This document shows, piece after piece, positions 1-9,818 of a stretch of DNA of 64,000 nucleotides. The notes under the pieces are model-generated. The model ran no database searches, was not told the origin of the DNA, and saw only the letters and a list, made by a program, of their open reading frames with translations. The translations under genes were made by a program, and so were the position numbers. Source of the stretch: Dyadobacter sp. NIV53 (GTDB lineage Bacteria; Bacteroidota; Bacteroidia; Cytophagales; Spirosomataceae); contig NZ_CP081299.1 of NCBI RefSeq assembly GCF_019711195.1, positions 2,976,001 to 3,040,000 of the forward strand, read 5' to 3'. The first letter of the stretch is position 1. Each line of letters begins with the position of its first letter.

Positions 1-113
1 CTTGCGCAAATTACGCTTTTTTACTTAAAACACCGTAGGTTACGTGGCAGTTATCATCAAATCCAACGCTGCCTGATCAAAATTAATTCGATCACATATC
101 CCTTCCCTTACAA

Positions 114-2398
114 CTATTTTCCGTTCAAATTGGTGTCAAAACGCTGAACTTTGTACACTCCTTCTACCTGTTCAAGCTTATTGATCAATATATCCAAATG
201 GCTGGTATCTTGTACATAAAGCCGAATATCTCCATTGAAAACACCATCTTTTGTATCAATGGTAAGCCCTCTCATATTAATATGCAGCTCGTTGGAAATG
301 ATCCGGGTCACATCGTTAATTAACCCTACACGGTCCGTTCCCGAAATATACAAACCAGCCAGAAAAGCCTCTTCTCTTGTCGATTCCCACTTTGCTTTTA
401 TTATACGGTTGCCATGTTTAGACATTAATTCCGCAGCATTGGGGCACGTAGTACGGTGAATTTTAATGCCTTCATTAATAGTCACAAACCCAAAAACGTC
501 ATCGCCTGCTATTGGATTGCAGCAAGGCGCAAGTTTGTAATCTATTTTATCCATGTCGTCACCGATTAGCAATGTATCGCTGTCGGCACGATCGCCGTGG
601 ATATTTTTTAAAAGTTTTGTGAACGATTTACCATCACCAGTCGCAACAGCAGGCGTTGTTGCCGTAATTTCAGAAGCTTTCCTTTCCTTAGCGTCTCTAT
701 CCTTTTTAAATCGTTTTAATTCATCCAGCTGAATATATGCCTTTCCAATTCTGTAAAAAAATCAGCAGACGTTTTACATTCAAAAAAGGCACGCAGCTGG
801 TTGGTTACTTCTGCATTCAACTCAATACCAAGCACTTTCAGTTTTTTCTCAACAAGCTGACGTCCATCCGTTTCATATCGGCGGTTATCCTCTTTCAGGA
901 AATCCTTAATTCTTGCCCTTGCTTTCGATGTAATTACAATCCGTAACCAATCCTCATTCGGTTTTTGCTTACTGGAAGTAATAATTTCAATCTGATCTCC
1001 ATTATTCAGAACATAACTGATAGGAACGAGTATACCACCTACTTTGGCAGCCATACAATGGGCGCCAACTTCGGAGTGGATATCGAAAGCGAAATCCAGT
1101 GCAGTAGATCCGCTTTGTAATACTTTCAGTTCTCCTTTTGGTGTAAAAACAAAAACTTCTTCATTGAAAAAATTACTCCTGAATTCATCCAGAAACTCAA
1201 TAGCGGCAGTTTTATCACCAAAACCATTTTCCAATGTTTCCCTTACCTGGGTGATCCATTGTTCGATATTTCCACGGACTTTGGTATCATTTCCTTTGTA
1301 TTTCCAATGCGCTGCGTAACCTTTTTCAGCAATTTCGTCCATGCGTGAAGTCCGAATCTGCACCTCCACCCATTGTCCGCTTTTACTCATTACAGTTGAA
1401 TGCAGTGACTGATAACCATTGGCGCGAGGTGTACTCAGAAAATCTTTTAACCGGTCTGGATTGGGCTTATAATGATCCGTTACAATGGAATACGCCTGCC
1501 AGCAGATTGCTTTTTCCCGGTCGCCTTCCACGGACGATTCCAAAACAATTCTTACTGCAAACAAATCATAAATTTCCTCAAAAGGCTTGTTCTGCTTACG
1601 CATTTTGTTCCAGATCGAATAAATCGACTTGGGCCTTCCTTTCAAAATGAAGTTTAAACCAGCAGCTTCCAGGTCCTGGGCGATCGGTTCCATAAACTTG
1701 GATATAAAACGATCACGGATACCTTTGGTTTCTCTCAGCTTTCTTGCAATTGCCCTGTATTCCTGTGGCTCTGTATATTTTAAATATAATTCTTCCAGCT
1801 CTGACTTAATGCTATATAACCCTAAACGGTGAGCCAGAGGTGCATAGATAAAAATAGTTTCTGACGCTATTTTTAACTGTTTGTCTCTGGGCATACTGTC
1901 CAGCGTACGCATATTATGGAGCCGGTCTGCCAGTTTTACCAATATCACACGAACGTCATCAGACAGTGTGAGAAGCATTTTTCTGAAATTTTCAGCCTGC
2001 TGTGATGTACCGTATTCAAACCTGCCCGATATTTTGGTAAGCCCGTCGATGATTTTCGCTACTTTTTTACCGAAAAGGCGTTCGATATCCTCGATACGCA
2101 TATCCGTATCCTCGACAACGTCGTGCAACAACGCAGCAACGATGCCTGTTGTACCTAATCCAATTTCCTCTACTACGATCTGTGCAACAGCCAGCGGATG
2201 GTATATATATGGCTCTCCCGACCTGCGACGCATATCTTTATGTGCCTCTACCGATGTGTAAAAGGCCTTTTTGATAAGTTTTGCGTCATTATCCTTTAAA
2301 AAAGGTTTAGCCGTCCGTAAAAGCCTTCTGTATTTTTTGAGAATATCCTTACGCTCCTGCTCCAGGTCAATGGTGAGGGATTCAACGAGTTGCTCCAC
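114..2398 (-). CDS. relA: Bifunctional (p)ppGpp synthetase/hydrolase (Rel/SpoT), frameshifted as read
   Basis: Makes and degrades the alarmone (p)ppGpp in the cytoplasm (stringent response). As read it is two open frames, 716-2398 (560 aa) and 114-572 (152 aa from an internal Met). The frame of the second runs continuously back through 573-750, so the break is one missing base in the seven-A run at 755-761 (T8 expected on the coding strand). The join restores DFFYRIGKAYIQLDE, and the product would be about 760 aa. Domains: HD hydrolase with H67 and HD92-93 intact, synthetase with GRPKSIYSIW (about 254-263) and NGYQSLH (about 327-333), TGS about 415-475, a Cys/His-rich conserved segment, and a C-terminal ACT domain. 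An intact HD motif argues for a bifunctional enzyme. The frameshift is probably a read error; real truncation would remove the regulatory ACT domain. Confidence 0.93.
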
Positions 2399-2491
2399 TG
2401 CTTAATAGTCTTTAGTATGCTTCACCAAAATAACAAATTTTAACGACATTATTCAATATCATTTTACCTAAAGATAAAATTTTTAAAAAAG

Positions 2492-2524
2492 TTTGCATGT
2501 ATTAAAAAAATAAGCATACCTTTG
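2492..2524 (+). promoter_or_regulatory. Bacteroidetes-type promoter for tRNA-Leu
   Basis: TTTG at 2492-2495 (-33 element) and TACCTTTG at 2517-2524 (-7 element, TAnnTTTG) are separated by 21 bases and lie about 50 bases before the tRNA. This matches the known primary-sigma consensus of the phylum. Confidence 0.6.
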
Positions 2525-2571
2525 CACTCCCAATTCAACAATCGCGTTGGAACGGAAACAAAAAAATAAAA

Positions 2572-2653
2572 GCGGGCGTGGCGGAACTGGTAGACGTGCT
2601 AGACTTAGGATCTAGTGCCGCAAGGCGTGGGGGTTCGATTCCCTCCGCCCGTA
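2572..2653 (+). tRNA. tRNA-Leu (anticodon UAG)
   Basis: Acceptor arm GCGGGCG pairs with CGCCCGT (a terminal G-U). The anticodon stem CTAGA/TCTAG holds loop CTTAGGA with anticodon TAG. There is a long variable arm typical of class II tRNAs, and the T arm has the loop TTCGATT. The discriminator is A, and CCA is not encoded. The length is 82 bases. The D-arm core GGCGGAACTGGTAGACG is typical of leucine tRNAs. Confidence 0.95.
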
Positions 2654-2730
2654 CGAACAACAAGGGACTGACGGGGCGTCGTATTTCCTACTTTAATTTA
2701 GAAAATAAATGGCTCCGTAGTTAACCCGTC

Positions 2731-2770
2731 AAATGCCCTCAGGACACTGTTTTGAGGGCATTTTTCTTTT
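2731..2770 (+). terminator. Rho-independent terminator after tRNA-Leu
   Basis: Arms AAATGCCCTCA and TGAGGGCATTT pair around an 11-base loop and are followed by a T-rich tract. It sits between the tRNA and tig. Confidence 0.8.
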
Positions 2771-2813
2771 TCATTTTATCTAAAAAAGGTATTTACCAAT
2801 ACATAAGGAACGC

Positions 2814-4160
2814 ATGGAAGTTTTGTTAGAGAAGAATTCGCCGACATTAGCCTCGCTTAAAGTGAAGCTAACAAAAGATGATTATCAGCCAAAAGTTGAT
2901 AAAACTGTTAAGGATTATTCAAAACGTGTGAATTTAAAGGGATTTCGCCCTGGCAAAGTACCATCTCATGTAATACAGCGCATGTATGGTAAAAGCATTT
3001 TAGTTGATGAGGTAAACAGTATTCTGAGCAATGCTGTCAGCACTTATATCCGTGATAATAAAGTACAGGTAGTAGGTGATCCTATTCCAAACCGTGAAAA
3101 AGCGGAGGAAGCAAACTGGGACAAACCAGGTGACTTTGAATTTAGCTATGACTTAGGTGTTGCTACTGATTTTGATGTCAATCTTTCGGAGCTTCCTGCC
3201 GTGAAACGTTATAGTATCAATGTAGACGATAACGAACTGAACAAAACTTTGGACAGCCTTCGTGAGCGGTTTGCAGACAATATCCATCCGGAAGTAAGCG
3301 AATTGGGTGATATGGTTTTTGGTGAACTGAAACAGGAATCCACTGAATTCACAACCAATACCGCTATTCCAACCAAACAATTGAATGAAGATAGTTTATC
3401 TAAGTTCATTGGTGCAAAAAAAGGTGATGTAATCACTTTCGATATTCAGAATACTTTTACCGAAGAATCTGCTATTGCGCATGTTACGGGTAAAAAGAAA
3501 GAAGACGTTAGCGAACTTTCCGGAGAATATACTTTAACTGTTGAGGACGTAACACGTACTGCTTCTGCTGAACTGACTCAGGAATTTTTTGACAAAGTTC
3601 TTGGACCAGGACAAGTTGAAAGTGAAGAGCAGTTTAAGGAAAAAGTTCTTGAAATTATCAAAGGCAATTACGAACGTGAAACAGAAGCTCTTCTGCGCCG
3701 TGACATCGAAACTGCTCTGCTTGATAATATTGCAATTGACGTACCGGCAGATTTTCTTAAAGACTGGCTGGAAAAAACAAACGAAGGCAAATTCACGCGT
3801 GAGCAGATTGAAGAGCAATTCGAGGATTTTCAGAAATCATTGAAACTGAGCCTGATCAAAAATAAAATCGCTGATGTTGCCGCCATCAAAGTAGAATATC
3901 CTGAAATCCTTAATTTCACACGTGAAATGATGAAAGGACAATTCGGAATTTATGGTGACGACGAAAGTATGAGAGAAACCATTGACCGTGTTGCACAAGG
4001 TTATCTGGCCGATAAAGAGCGCGATAATTATACAAGCATTTTCAATCAGGTTTTTGATAATAAAGTATTGGAGATCATTCGTAACCAGGTTACTACTGAC
4101 GAGCAGACAATTGAAGTAAGCGAGTTCGAAACTCTGGCAAAAGGAGAAATCCAGGAATAG
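2814..4160 (+). CDS. tig: Trigger factor
   Basis: Ribosome-bound chaperone and peptidyl-prolyl isomerase acting on nascent chains in the cytoplasm. It is 448 aa, the usual size. The N-terminal ribosome-docking domain has the signature GFRPGKVP at residues 43-50. A central FKBP-like PPIase region (about 155-245) and a long helical C-terminal chaperone domain follow. The ATG is preceded by AAGGA about 8 bases upstream. clpP and clpX follow on the same strand, the classic bacterial order, here interrupted by a small minus-strand XRE gene. It ends near a hairpin terminator at 4252-4300, so it is probably transcribed alone. Confidence 0.95.
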   Translation: MEVLLEKNSPTLASLKVKLTKDDYQPKVDKTVKDYSKRVNLKGFRPGKVPSHVIQRMYGKSILVDEVNSILSNAVSTYIRDNKVQVVGDPIPNREKAEEANWDKPGDFEFSYDLGVATDFDVNLSELPAVKRYSINVDDNELNKTLDSLRERFADNIHPEVSELGDMVFGELKQESTEFTTNTAIPTKQLNEDSLSKFIGAKKGDVITFDIQNTFTEESAIAHVTGKKKEDVSELSGEYTLTVEDVTRTASAELTQEFFDKVLGPGQVESEEQFKEKVLEIIKGNYERETEALLRRDIETALLDNIAIDVPADFLKDWLEKTNEGKFTREQIEEQFEDFQKSLKLSLIKNKIADVAAIKVEYPEILNFTREMMKGQFGIYGDDESMRETIDRVAQGYLADKERDNYTSIFNQVFDNKVLEIIRNQVTTDEQTIEVSEFETLAKGEIQE

Positions 4161-4212
4161 TTTAAGTTTAGACCGGGCCGCCGGTGCGGTAAAGAGTTCC
4201 AAAGTTTAGAGT
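4161..4212. repeat. Dispersed 3'-flanking palindromic element, copy 1
   Basis: Directly after the tig stop lies ACCGG-gccg-CCGGT followed by GCGGT, flanked by AAGTTTA-type AT-rich sequence. A near copy follows another stop codon at 9764-9800. Both copies share ACCGGGNCNCCGGT(T)GCGGT. The function is unknown; a REP-like or mRNA 3'-end element is possible. Confidence 0.5.
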
Positions 4213-4251
4213 AAGCTAGCTTTTATATCTAAGTAACTTTTGGTAATTCAA

Positions 4252-4300
4252 TAAAAAGAGTTCAAAGCTTGCAGTGATCTGCAAATTTTGAACTCTTTTG
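4252..4300 (+). terminator. Terminator after tig
   Basis: Arms AAAAAGAGTTCAAA and TTTTGAACTCTTTT form a long stem around a short GC-containing loop. It is nearly symmetrical and so could also terminate the convergent XRE gene at 4396-4773. Confidence 0.75.
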
Positions 4301-4395
4301 TATTTACAACTAGTCACATACAATAATCTTTAACCGTTTATCTTTTACGGTTTTCCCGTTAACCCTTCACCTTTTAACCCTTTTCTCTTTCTTCT

Positions 4396-4773
4396 TTAAA
4401 ACCCAATCCTTTCCCTTCCCTCCCCTATCTGGCGGATTATTCCTTCTCCAAACCACAGCTTAAATTTTGCTTTCCATTGCTCCAATTCGTTTTGCAAACG
4501 GCTGTTAACTGCCATAAGTCTGGTATTTTCCTGTCGCAGCCATTCCGTTTCAGAAAGTGCCGTGGATTCAAAACCCAATAATTCTGGTAACGGCATATCC
4601 AGCAGTTTTGAAATATTTTCAAGTCGCGAAAATGAAAGCTCTGTTCTTCCACGTTCCAGATCACCATATGCCGTTGTGGACAAACCAAGCATATCTGCCA
4701 TATTTTCCTGAGAAAGACCCTTACGAAGCCTGATCTGACGTATTTTTTCTGATAAATTCGATGCAATACTCAT
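4396..4773 (-). CDS. XRE-family helix-turn-helix regulator with C-terminal coiled coil
   Basis: 125 aa. Residues about 8-65 form an XRE/Cro HTH (IRQIRLRKGLSQENMADMLG, then LERGRTELS). Residues about 75-110 are rich in Leu/Glu/Gln and look like a coiled coil for dimerisation (WLRQENTRLMAVNSRLQNEL). It is a cytoplasmic DNA-binding protein whose target is not evident. It lies on the opposite strand between tig and clpP, with a 250-bp AT-rich divergent region to clpP where it might act. No toxin partner is present. Confidence 0.85.
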   Translation of the reverse strand: MSIASNLSEKIRQIRLRKGLSQENMADMLGLSTTAYGDLERGRTELSFSRLENISKLLDMPLPELLGFESTALSETEWLRQENTRLMAVNSRLQNELEQWKAKFKLWFGEGIIRQIGEGRERIGF

Positions 4774-5022
4774 AGTGCCGGTATTAATTATTAACCATTG
4801 ACAAGTTATTATGCAATATAATGATTCGCTAAAAAGATAGTTCTCGCAATTTTCGATAATTTATCACACAAATAGATGAGGATTATACAATGAAATACCC
4901 AAATTTGCAATCGGGTTAGAAACCAGTAAGCAATCTTTTATCAGAAACTAAGATAATGCGCTTTTTGTTCTTTTGAAGATGTACCCTTTAAATTACATAT
5001 CATTTAAAATTTAGATTTTTTC

Positions 5023-5697
5023 ATGGATCACGGAAATGAATTTAGAAAATATGCCGTTCATCATTTAGGAATGAGCGGCCTTAAGGTTGATGGCTACATG
5101 AACCATACAGTTGAAAATATGACCCGTTCTGTTATTGAAGAACGCCCTATGAATTTCAGGGAAGTGGATGTTTTTTCAAGATTAATGGCCGACCGTATTA
5201 TATTTATGGGAACTGGGGTTGATGATAATATAGCTAACATTATTGTTGCCCAGCTTTTGTTCCTGGAATCTGCCGATGCAAAAAAAGATATTCTGATGTA
5301 TATCAATAGCCCTGGCGGATCAGTTTACGCCGGATTGGGAATTTATGATACCATGCAGTATGTACGTCCGGATGTTGCAACCGTATGTACCAGCCTTGCG
5401 GCTTCAATGGGAGCAGTTCTTTTGGCTGGCGGAGCAGCAGGAAAGCGTTCTGCGTTGCCACACGCAAGAGTTATGATCCATCAGCCTTCCGGTGGAGCAC
5501 AGGGAACTTCAATAGATATTGAAATTACGACGCGTGAAATCGTTAAGCTTCGTCATGAATTGTATGAAATCCTTGCAAATCATACCGGACAAACTCCTGA
5601 ACAAATAGCTTTGGATTCTGATCGTGACAAATGGCTGCGGGCCTATGAGGCAAAAGAATATGGCCTTATCGATGAAATATTGACCAGAGACAAATAA
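5023..5697 (+). CDS. clpP: ATP-dependent Clp protease proteolytic subunit
   Basis: Serine peptidase that assembles as a double heptamer and degrades substrates unfolded by ClpX. 224 aa. The catalytic triad is visible: S128 in SLAASMGA, H153 in MIHQPSGG, D198 in LDSDRDKW. The NSPGG oxyanion motif is at 95-99. The N-terminus is about 20-25 residues longer than in E. coli mature ClpP and may be a propeptide. Its partner clpX begins 350 bp downstream after a terminator. Confidence 0.97.
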   Translation: MDHGNEFRKYAVHHLGMSGLKVDGYMNHTVENMTRSVIEERPMNFREVDVFSRLMADRIIFMGTGVDDNIANIIVAQLLFLESADAKKDILMYINSPGGSVYAGLGIYDTMQYVRPDVATVCTSLAASMGAVLLAGGAAGKRSALPHARVMIHQPSGGAQGTSIDIEITTREIVKLRHELYEILANHTGQTPEQIALDSDRDKWLRAYEAKEYGLIDEILTRDK

Positions 5698-5720
5698 AGT
5701 AATCTGGTTGTTAAGCTAGT

Positions 5721-5762
5721 AAAACGGGCGGGACATAATTATGTTCAGCCCGTTTTTATTTT
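5721..5762 (+). terminator. Terminator after clpP
   Basis: AAACGGGC pairs with GCCCGTTT around a loop that itself contains a small ATAATTAT palindrome, followed by a T-rich tract. The rest of the 350-bp clpP-clpX gap is AT-rich, and I see no gene in it. Confidence 0.8.
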
Positions 5763-6047
5763 TTGGCAAGACTTCTGTTTGGTAACACGCCTAAAAAACC
5801 GGAACTTTACATCATATTTCAAACTCTGCCTTTCGATGCAATAAAGCATCTATATAAGAAGTGTTACATTCAGCGTTTTTAAAACATTCGTTTTAGCAAA
5901 AAAATATTGAATTGTGAAGTGTATAAGATGGTTTGAAACAATATGTTTATTCATTTTGTTAATTCCACTTTCAGGCTAGAAATACCGCACAGGTATTTCT
6001 ACGAAATTTAATCCAGTGCATCGTACCATAACTGTATATCATATTCA

Positions 6048-7291
6048 ATGGCACAAGTAAATTGTTCGTTTTGCGGACGCAAAAAAAATGAAGTTGATTT
6101 ATTACTTTCCGGAATTGACGCCCACATCTGCAATCATTGCATTGCACAAGGATATCAGGTAATTACAGAAGAACTTAATTCAAAAGAAGAGAAGAAAGAA
6201 AAAAACCAAAGCTGCCTAAGCTTAAATCAATTCCTCCAACAGAGATCAAACGGTTTTTAGAACAGTATGTAATTGGCCAGGATGAAGCAAAACGCTCACT
6301 TGCTGTTGCAGTTTATAATCACTACAAACGCCTCAACCAGCCGGTTGGTGATGATGATGTGGTAATTGAAAAGTCTAATATTATCATGGTAGGTGAAACC
6401 GGAACAGGTAAAACTTATCTTGCCAAATCTATTGCACGTATTTTACAGGTTCCTTTTTGTATCGCAGATGCAACTGTGGTAACCGAAGCTGGCTATGTGG
6501 GTGAGGACGTAGAAACGATTTTAACACGTCTTTTGCAGGCCGCGGATTATAATGTTGAAGCAGCAGAACGCGGAATTGTTTACATTGATGAAATAGATAA
6601 GATTGCGCGTAAATCTGATAATCCTTCAATTACCCGTGATGTAAGCGGTGAAGGAGTACAGCAGGCACTTCTTAAATTACTGGAAGGGTCTTCGGTGAAT
6701 GTTCCCCCGCAAGGCGGCCGTAAACATCCGGATCAAAAGATGATCACGATTAATACAGAAAATATCCTTTTCATATGCGGAGGTGCTTTTGATGGCATTG
6801 AGCGTCATATTGGGAAACGTATCAATACACGTCCCATTGGATTCTCTGGTGATAACCGAATCATTGAAATATTTGATAAAGGCAATCTGATGCGTTATGT
6901 AACTGCGATGGACCTTAAATCCTTCGGTTTGATACCGGAATTGATTGGCCGTTTGCCGGTTTTGACCCATCTTGATCCTCTGGACAAAGAAACATTACGA
7001 CGGATTTTAACAGAACCTAAAAATGCTTTGGTAAAACAATATGCCAAACTTTTTGAAATGGAAGGAATTAAATTACATTTTCAGGAAGAGGTTCTGGATT
7101 TCATTGTAGATCAGGCAATGACATATAAATTGGGCGCTCGTGGTTTACGTGCAATTTGCGAATCCATTATGACGGATGCTATGTTTGACCTGCCATCCCA
7201 GAAAAATGTAAAAGAATTTACGTTGTCTCTGGACTACGCTTTGGAACAATTTGAGAAATCATCCATGTCTTTGTTGCGGTCAGTTGCATAA
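6048..7291 (+). CDS. clpX: ATP-dependent Clp protease ATP-binding subunit ClpX, frameshifted as read
   Basis: AAA+ unfoldase that feeds ClpP. The N-terminal zinc-binding domain (CSFCGRKK and CNHC) is open from 6048 to about 6205. The AAA+ part is open in another frame from about 6206. The break is one base missing in the A7 run at 6199-6205 (A8 expected); correcting it gives EKKPKLPKLKSIPPTEIKRF and a 414-aa protein of normal length. Walker A reads GETGTGKT (usually GPTGSGKT), Walker B is VYIDEIDKI, and the sensor-2 region is LGARGLRAI. Because the domains on both sides are perfectly conserved, a read error is likeliest. If it were real, the cell would lack ClpX. Confidence 0.93.
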
Positions 7292-7312
7292 AATTATATT
7301 GATGTAAAACCA

Positions 7313-7352
7313 TAAAAAGCTCTGCGGGTTTATTGCCCTGGCAGAGCTTTTT
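7313..7352 (+). terminator. Terminator after clpX
   Basis: AAAAAGCTCTGC and GCAGAGCTTTTT pair around a short loop, and the right arm runs into T-rich sequence. Confidence 0.8.
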
Positions 7353-7472
7353 ATTTTACAGGCGAACAATTAAATGAATATTACAAAGCATATTTTTGAA
7401 TTTATTCACGTAATTGCGTTTGTGTAGTTTTCTTTTGAAACTTGCATTATTATCACAACGACTATTATTTCC

Positions 7473-8432
7473 ATGGCTACCGGACCGATTGTAACACTTA
7501 CTATTAACCCTGCACTCGACAAAAGTTCTAACGTTGCACGTATTGTCCCGGACAATAAGCTGCGTTGCGAAACACCCAATTTTGAAGCTGGTGGCGGAGG
7601 AATCAATGTAGCTAAGGCAATTCACCGTTTAGGAGGTAACCCTGTTGCCATATTTACTGTTGGCGGACCAACGGGTCAACGGTTGCATAAATTAGTTAAA
7701 AGTGAAGGGGTAGAAACTATTGTTATTGAAACCAAACAATGGACACGTGAAAACTTCCATGTACTGGAAACCAGCACCGGATTTCAATATCGCTTTGGTA
7801 TGCCGGGCACGGAGATGATGCCAACTGAAATAAGGTCTGTCCTGGAAACTATGGAAGAATTTGACCCGAAACCTTCTTATATTATTGCCAGCGGTAGCCT
7901 GCCTCCCGGAGCTCCAATTGATTTTTATGGGCAAATAGCTAAAATAGCACATAAACAAGGAGCAAAGTTTATTGCTGATGCGTCAGGCGATGCATTGCGC
8001 TATGCGACCGAAGCAGGTGTATATTTATTAAAACCCAATATTCAGGAACTCAGCCATCTGGTTGGAGTTGATAAACTTGAAATGGATGATGTGGATGATG
8101 CTGCACGTGCACTTATTATCCGTGGCCAATGTGAGGTTGTGATTGTTTCCATGGGTGCTATGGGGGCTATGCTGGTTACAGAAGATCAGGTGGAACATAT
8201 TCCTGCACCCCCGGTTCAGCCTAAAAGTACAGTCGGTGCTGGGGATAGCATGGTTGCAGGCATCGTCTGGACATTATCCCAAGGCAAATCGTTACGGGAA
8301 GCCGTTAGAATGGGTGTGGCTTGCGGTTCAGCGGCAACAATGAATTCAGGAAGCGAATTATTCAAGATGCAGGATGTGAACCGGCTTATGGATTGGCTGA
8401 ACAGATACGGCCAAAGATATTCTGCTTCATAA
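7473..8432 (+). CDS. pfkB: 6-phosphofructokinase II (PfkB family)
   Basis: Cytoplasmic ribokinase-fold kinase, most likely fructose-6-phosphate 1-kinase. 319 aa. It follows E. coli PfkB closely along its length: KLRCETPNFEAGGGGINVAKAI near 29-50, WTRENFHV near 90-97, ASGSLPPG near 139-146, and STVGAGDSM with catalytic D258. 1-phosphofructokinase or tagatose-6-phosphate kinase activity cannot be excluded from sequence alone, but the KLRC and GGGGIN context favours the PfkB subgroup. It stands alone between the clpX terminator and a 240-bp gap. Confidence 0.88.
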   Translation: MATGPIVTLTINPALDKSSNVARIVPDNKLRCETPNFEAGGGGINVAKAIHRLGGNPVAIFTVGGPTGQRLHKLVKSEGVETIVIETKQWTRENFHVLETSTGFQYRFGMPGTEMMPTEIRSVLETMEEFDPKPSYIIASGSLPPGAPIDFYGQIAKIAHKQGAKFIADASGDALRYATEAGVYLLKPNIQELSHLVGVDKLEMDDVDDAARALIIRGQCEVVIVSMGAMGAMLVTEDQVEHIPAPPVQPKSTVGAGDSMVAGIVWTLSQGKSLREAVRMGVACGSAATMNSGSELFKMQDVNRLMDWLNRYGQRYSAS

Positions 8433-8673
8433 TATAGTCATAGATAAGAGAATTATAAAACCGCATAGGCCGTATTGCGCGGTGATATTAGTTGCGTACC
8501 GATGGTATGCTGTGAATTAACAATAGTTGCAATTGCTACAAACAGGTATTCACTATGCGGCATTAAATAATGCAGTCGCCAATGTGATAAAGATCAAACA
8601 TTTTGAATTACATTATCTGATAGCTGATAGTAAGAAATCCTGTCGTTTGTCTTTTTAATAAAAAAGAAAAGTC

Positions 8674-9753
8674 ATGTCAGAAAAAATCCCCCGCCGTGAG
8701 TTTACAAAAATTACGGCTGTTGCAGCGGCAGCTGTTACCACAGCGGTATTAACTTTTAAGCCATTTTATATTCTTCATGCCAAGCCCAAAGCAGACGAAG
8801 AAATTATAGGACATGGGTCACACCGCTACAAAGTACATCAGACCTGGGGAAATCTGGATTCTTCCAAATTTCCGATCAACAACTGCCATGAAATGGTGCA
8901 GGATAGCAAAGGGCGGCTGATCATGGTGGGCGATGAAGTAAAAAACAATATTCTTATTTATGACCGTTCGGGAAAACTGACCGAGAGCTGGGGCCACGAA
9001 TTCCCAGGCGGGCATGGGCTTACACTTTGGAATGCAAATGGAGAAGAATTCCTTTTCATTTGTGATCCCAATATTGGAAAAGTATTTAAAACAGACCTGA
9101 AAGGGAAAATTCTGCTGACGATTGAACATCCTTCAAAAGTAGGTGCCTACAAAGAAGCCGACGCTTTCAAACCCACTGAAACAGCAATAGGGCCCGACGG
9201 AACTATATATATTGCTGATGGATATGGCTCACAGTGGATTTTAAGATATACTCCAAAAGGAGAATTCATAGATAAATTCGGTGGACCTGGTGATGGTGAT
9301 GAACAATTTTCTACCGCTCATGGTATTGCCATCGACACCCGTAATAAAGCAAATCCTACTCTTCTAATTACTTCCAGGGTCCACAATGCGTTTAAGAGAT
9401 TTACCTTAGATGGTAAATATATCAGCACCATATTCCTTCCCGGCGCTTTTGTTTGCCGTCCGGTTTTTGATGATGATACCCTTTATGCAGGTGTTTGCTG
9501 GTCGCGACTGCGTTACCTGAACCAGACCCCTAATTCTGGGTTCGTTACTATTCTGGATAAAAACAACAAAGTAATTTCTAATCCTGGCGGCACCAAGCCG
9601 GAATACCGAAATGGAGAATTACAGATTATGGTGCAGGATAAACCCATTTTTATGCATTGCCACGATGTGTGTATTGATGAGGATAAAAATATTTATGTCT
9701 GTCAGTGGAATGCTAAAAAGACTTATCCTGTCAAATTAGAGAGAGTATCTTAA
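8674..9753 (+). CDS. Tat-exported NHL/6-bladed beta-propeller protein
   Basis: 359 aa. The N-terminus has a twin-arginine signal (RREFTKI followed by an Ala/Val-rich hydrophobic stretch, cleavage probably near residue 36). The rest is built of NHL-type blades such as DGTIYIADGYGSQWILRYTPKGEFIDKFG and DEDKNIYVCQWN. Such propellers occur in exported Bacteroidetes and Planctomycetes proteins, often of unknown substrate. No cofactor-binding CxxCH is visible. The start is supported by the position of the Tat motif and an AAAAGAAAAG purine run just upstream. Confidence 0.75.
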   Translation: MSEKIPRREFTKITAVAAAAVTTAVLTFKPFYILHAKPKADEEIIGHGSHRYKVHQTWGNLDSSKFPINNCHEMVQDSKGRLIMVGDEVKNNILIYDRSGKLTESWGHEFPGGHGLTLWNANGEEFLFICDPNIGKVFKTDLKGKILLTIEHPSKVGAYKEADAFKPTETAIGPDGTIYIADGYGSQWILRYTPKGEFIDKFGGPGDGDEQFSTAHGIAIDTRNKANPTLLITSRVHNAFKRFTLDGKYISTIFLPGAFVCRPVFDDDTLYAGVCWSRLRYLNQTPNSGFVTILDKNNKVISNPGGTKPEYRNGELQIMVQDKPIFMHCHDVCIDEDKNIYVCQWNAKKTYPVKLERVS

Positions 9754-9763
9754 ATATGAGTCG

Positions 9764-9800
9764 TTAACCGGGACACCGGTTGCGGTTTTAAGTTTACAGT
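9764..9800. repeat. Dispersed 3'-flanking palindromic element, copy 2
   Basis: ACCGG-gaca-CCGGT followed by TGCGGTTTTAAGTTTACAG, just after the stop of the propeller gene. It closely resembles the element after tig at 4161-4212. Confidence 0.5.
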
Positions 9801-9818
9801 TGCTATCGAAAAACAGAT

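Noticed and set aside
755..761. Programmed ribosomal frameshift in rel
   Set aside because: A bare T7 (coding strand) without an obvious stimulatory element, and the same defect type recurs in many unrelated genes of the window, so read error is simpler.
6048..6260. Separate short zinc-finger protein gene
   Set aside because: It is the N-terminal domain of ClpX cut off by a one-base homopolymer error.
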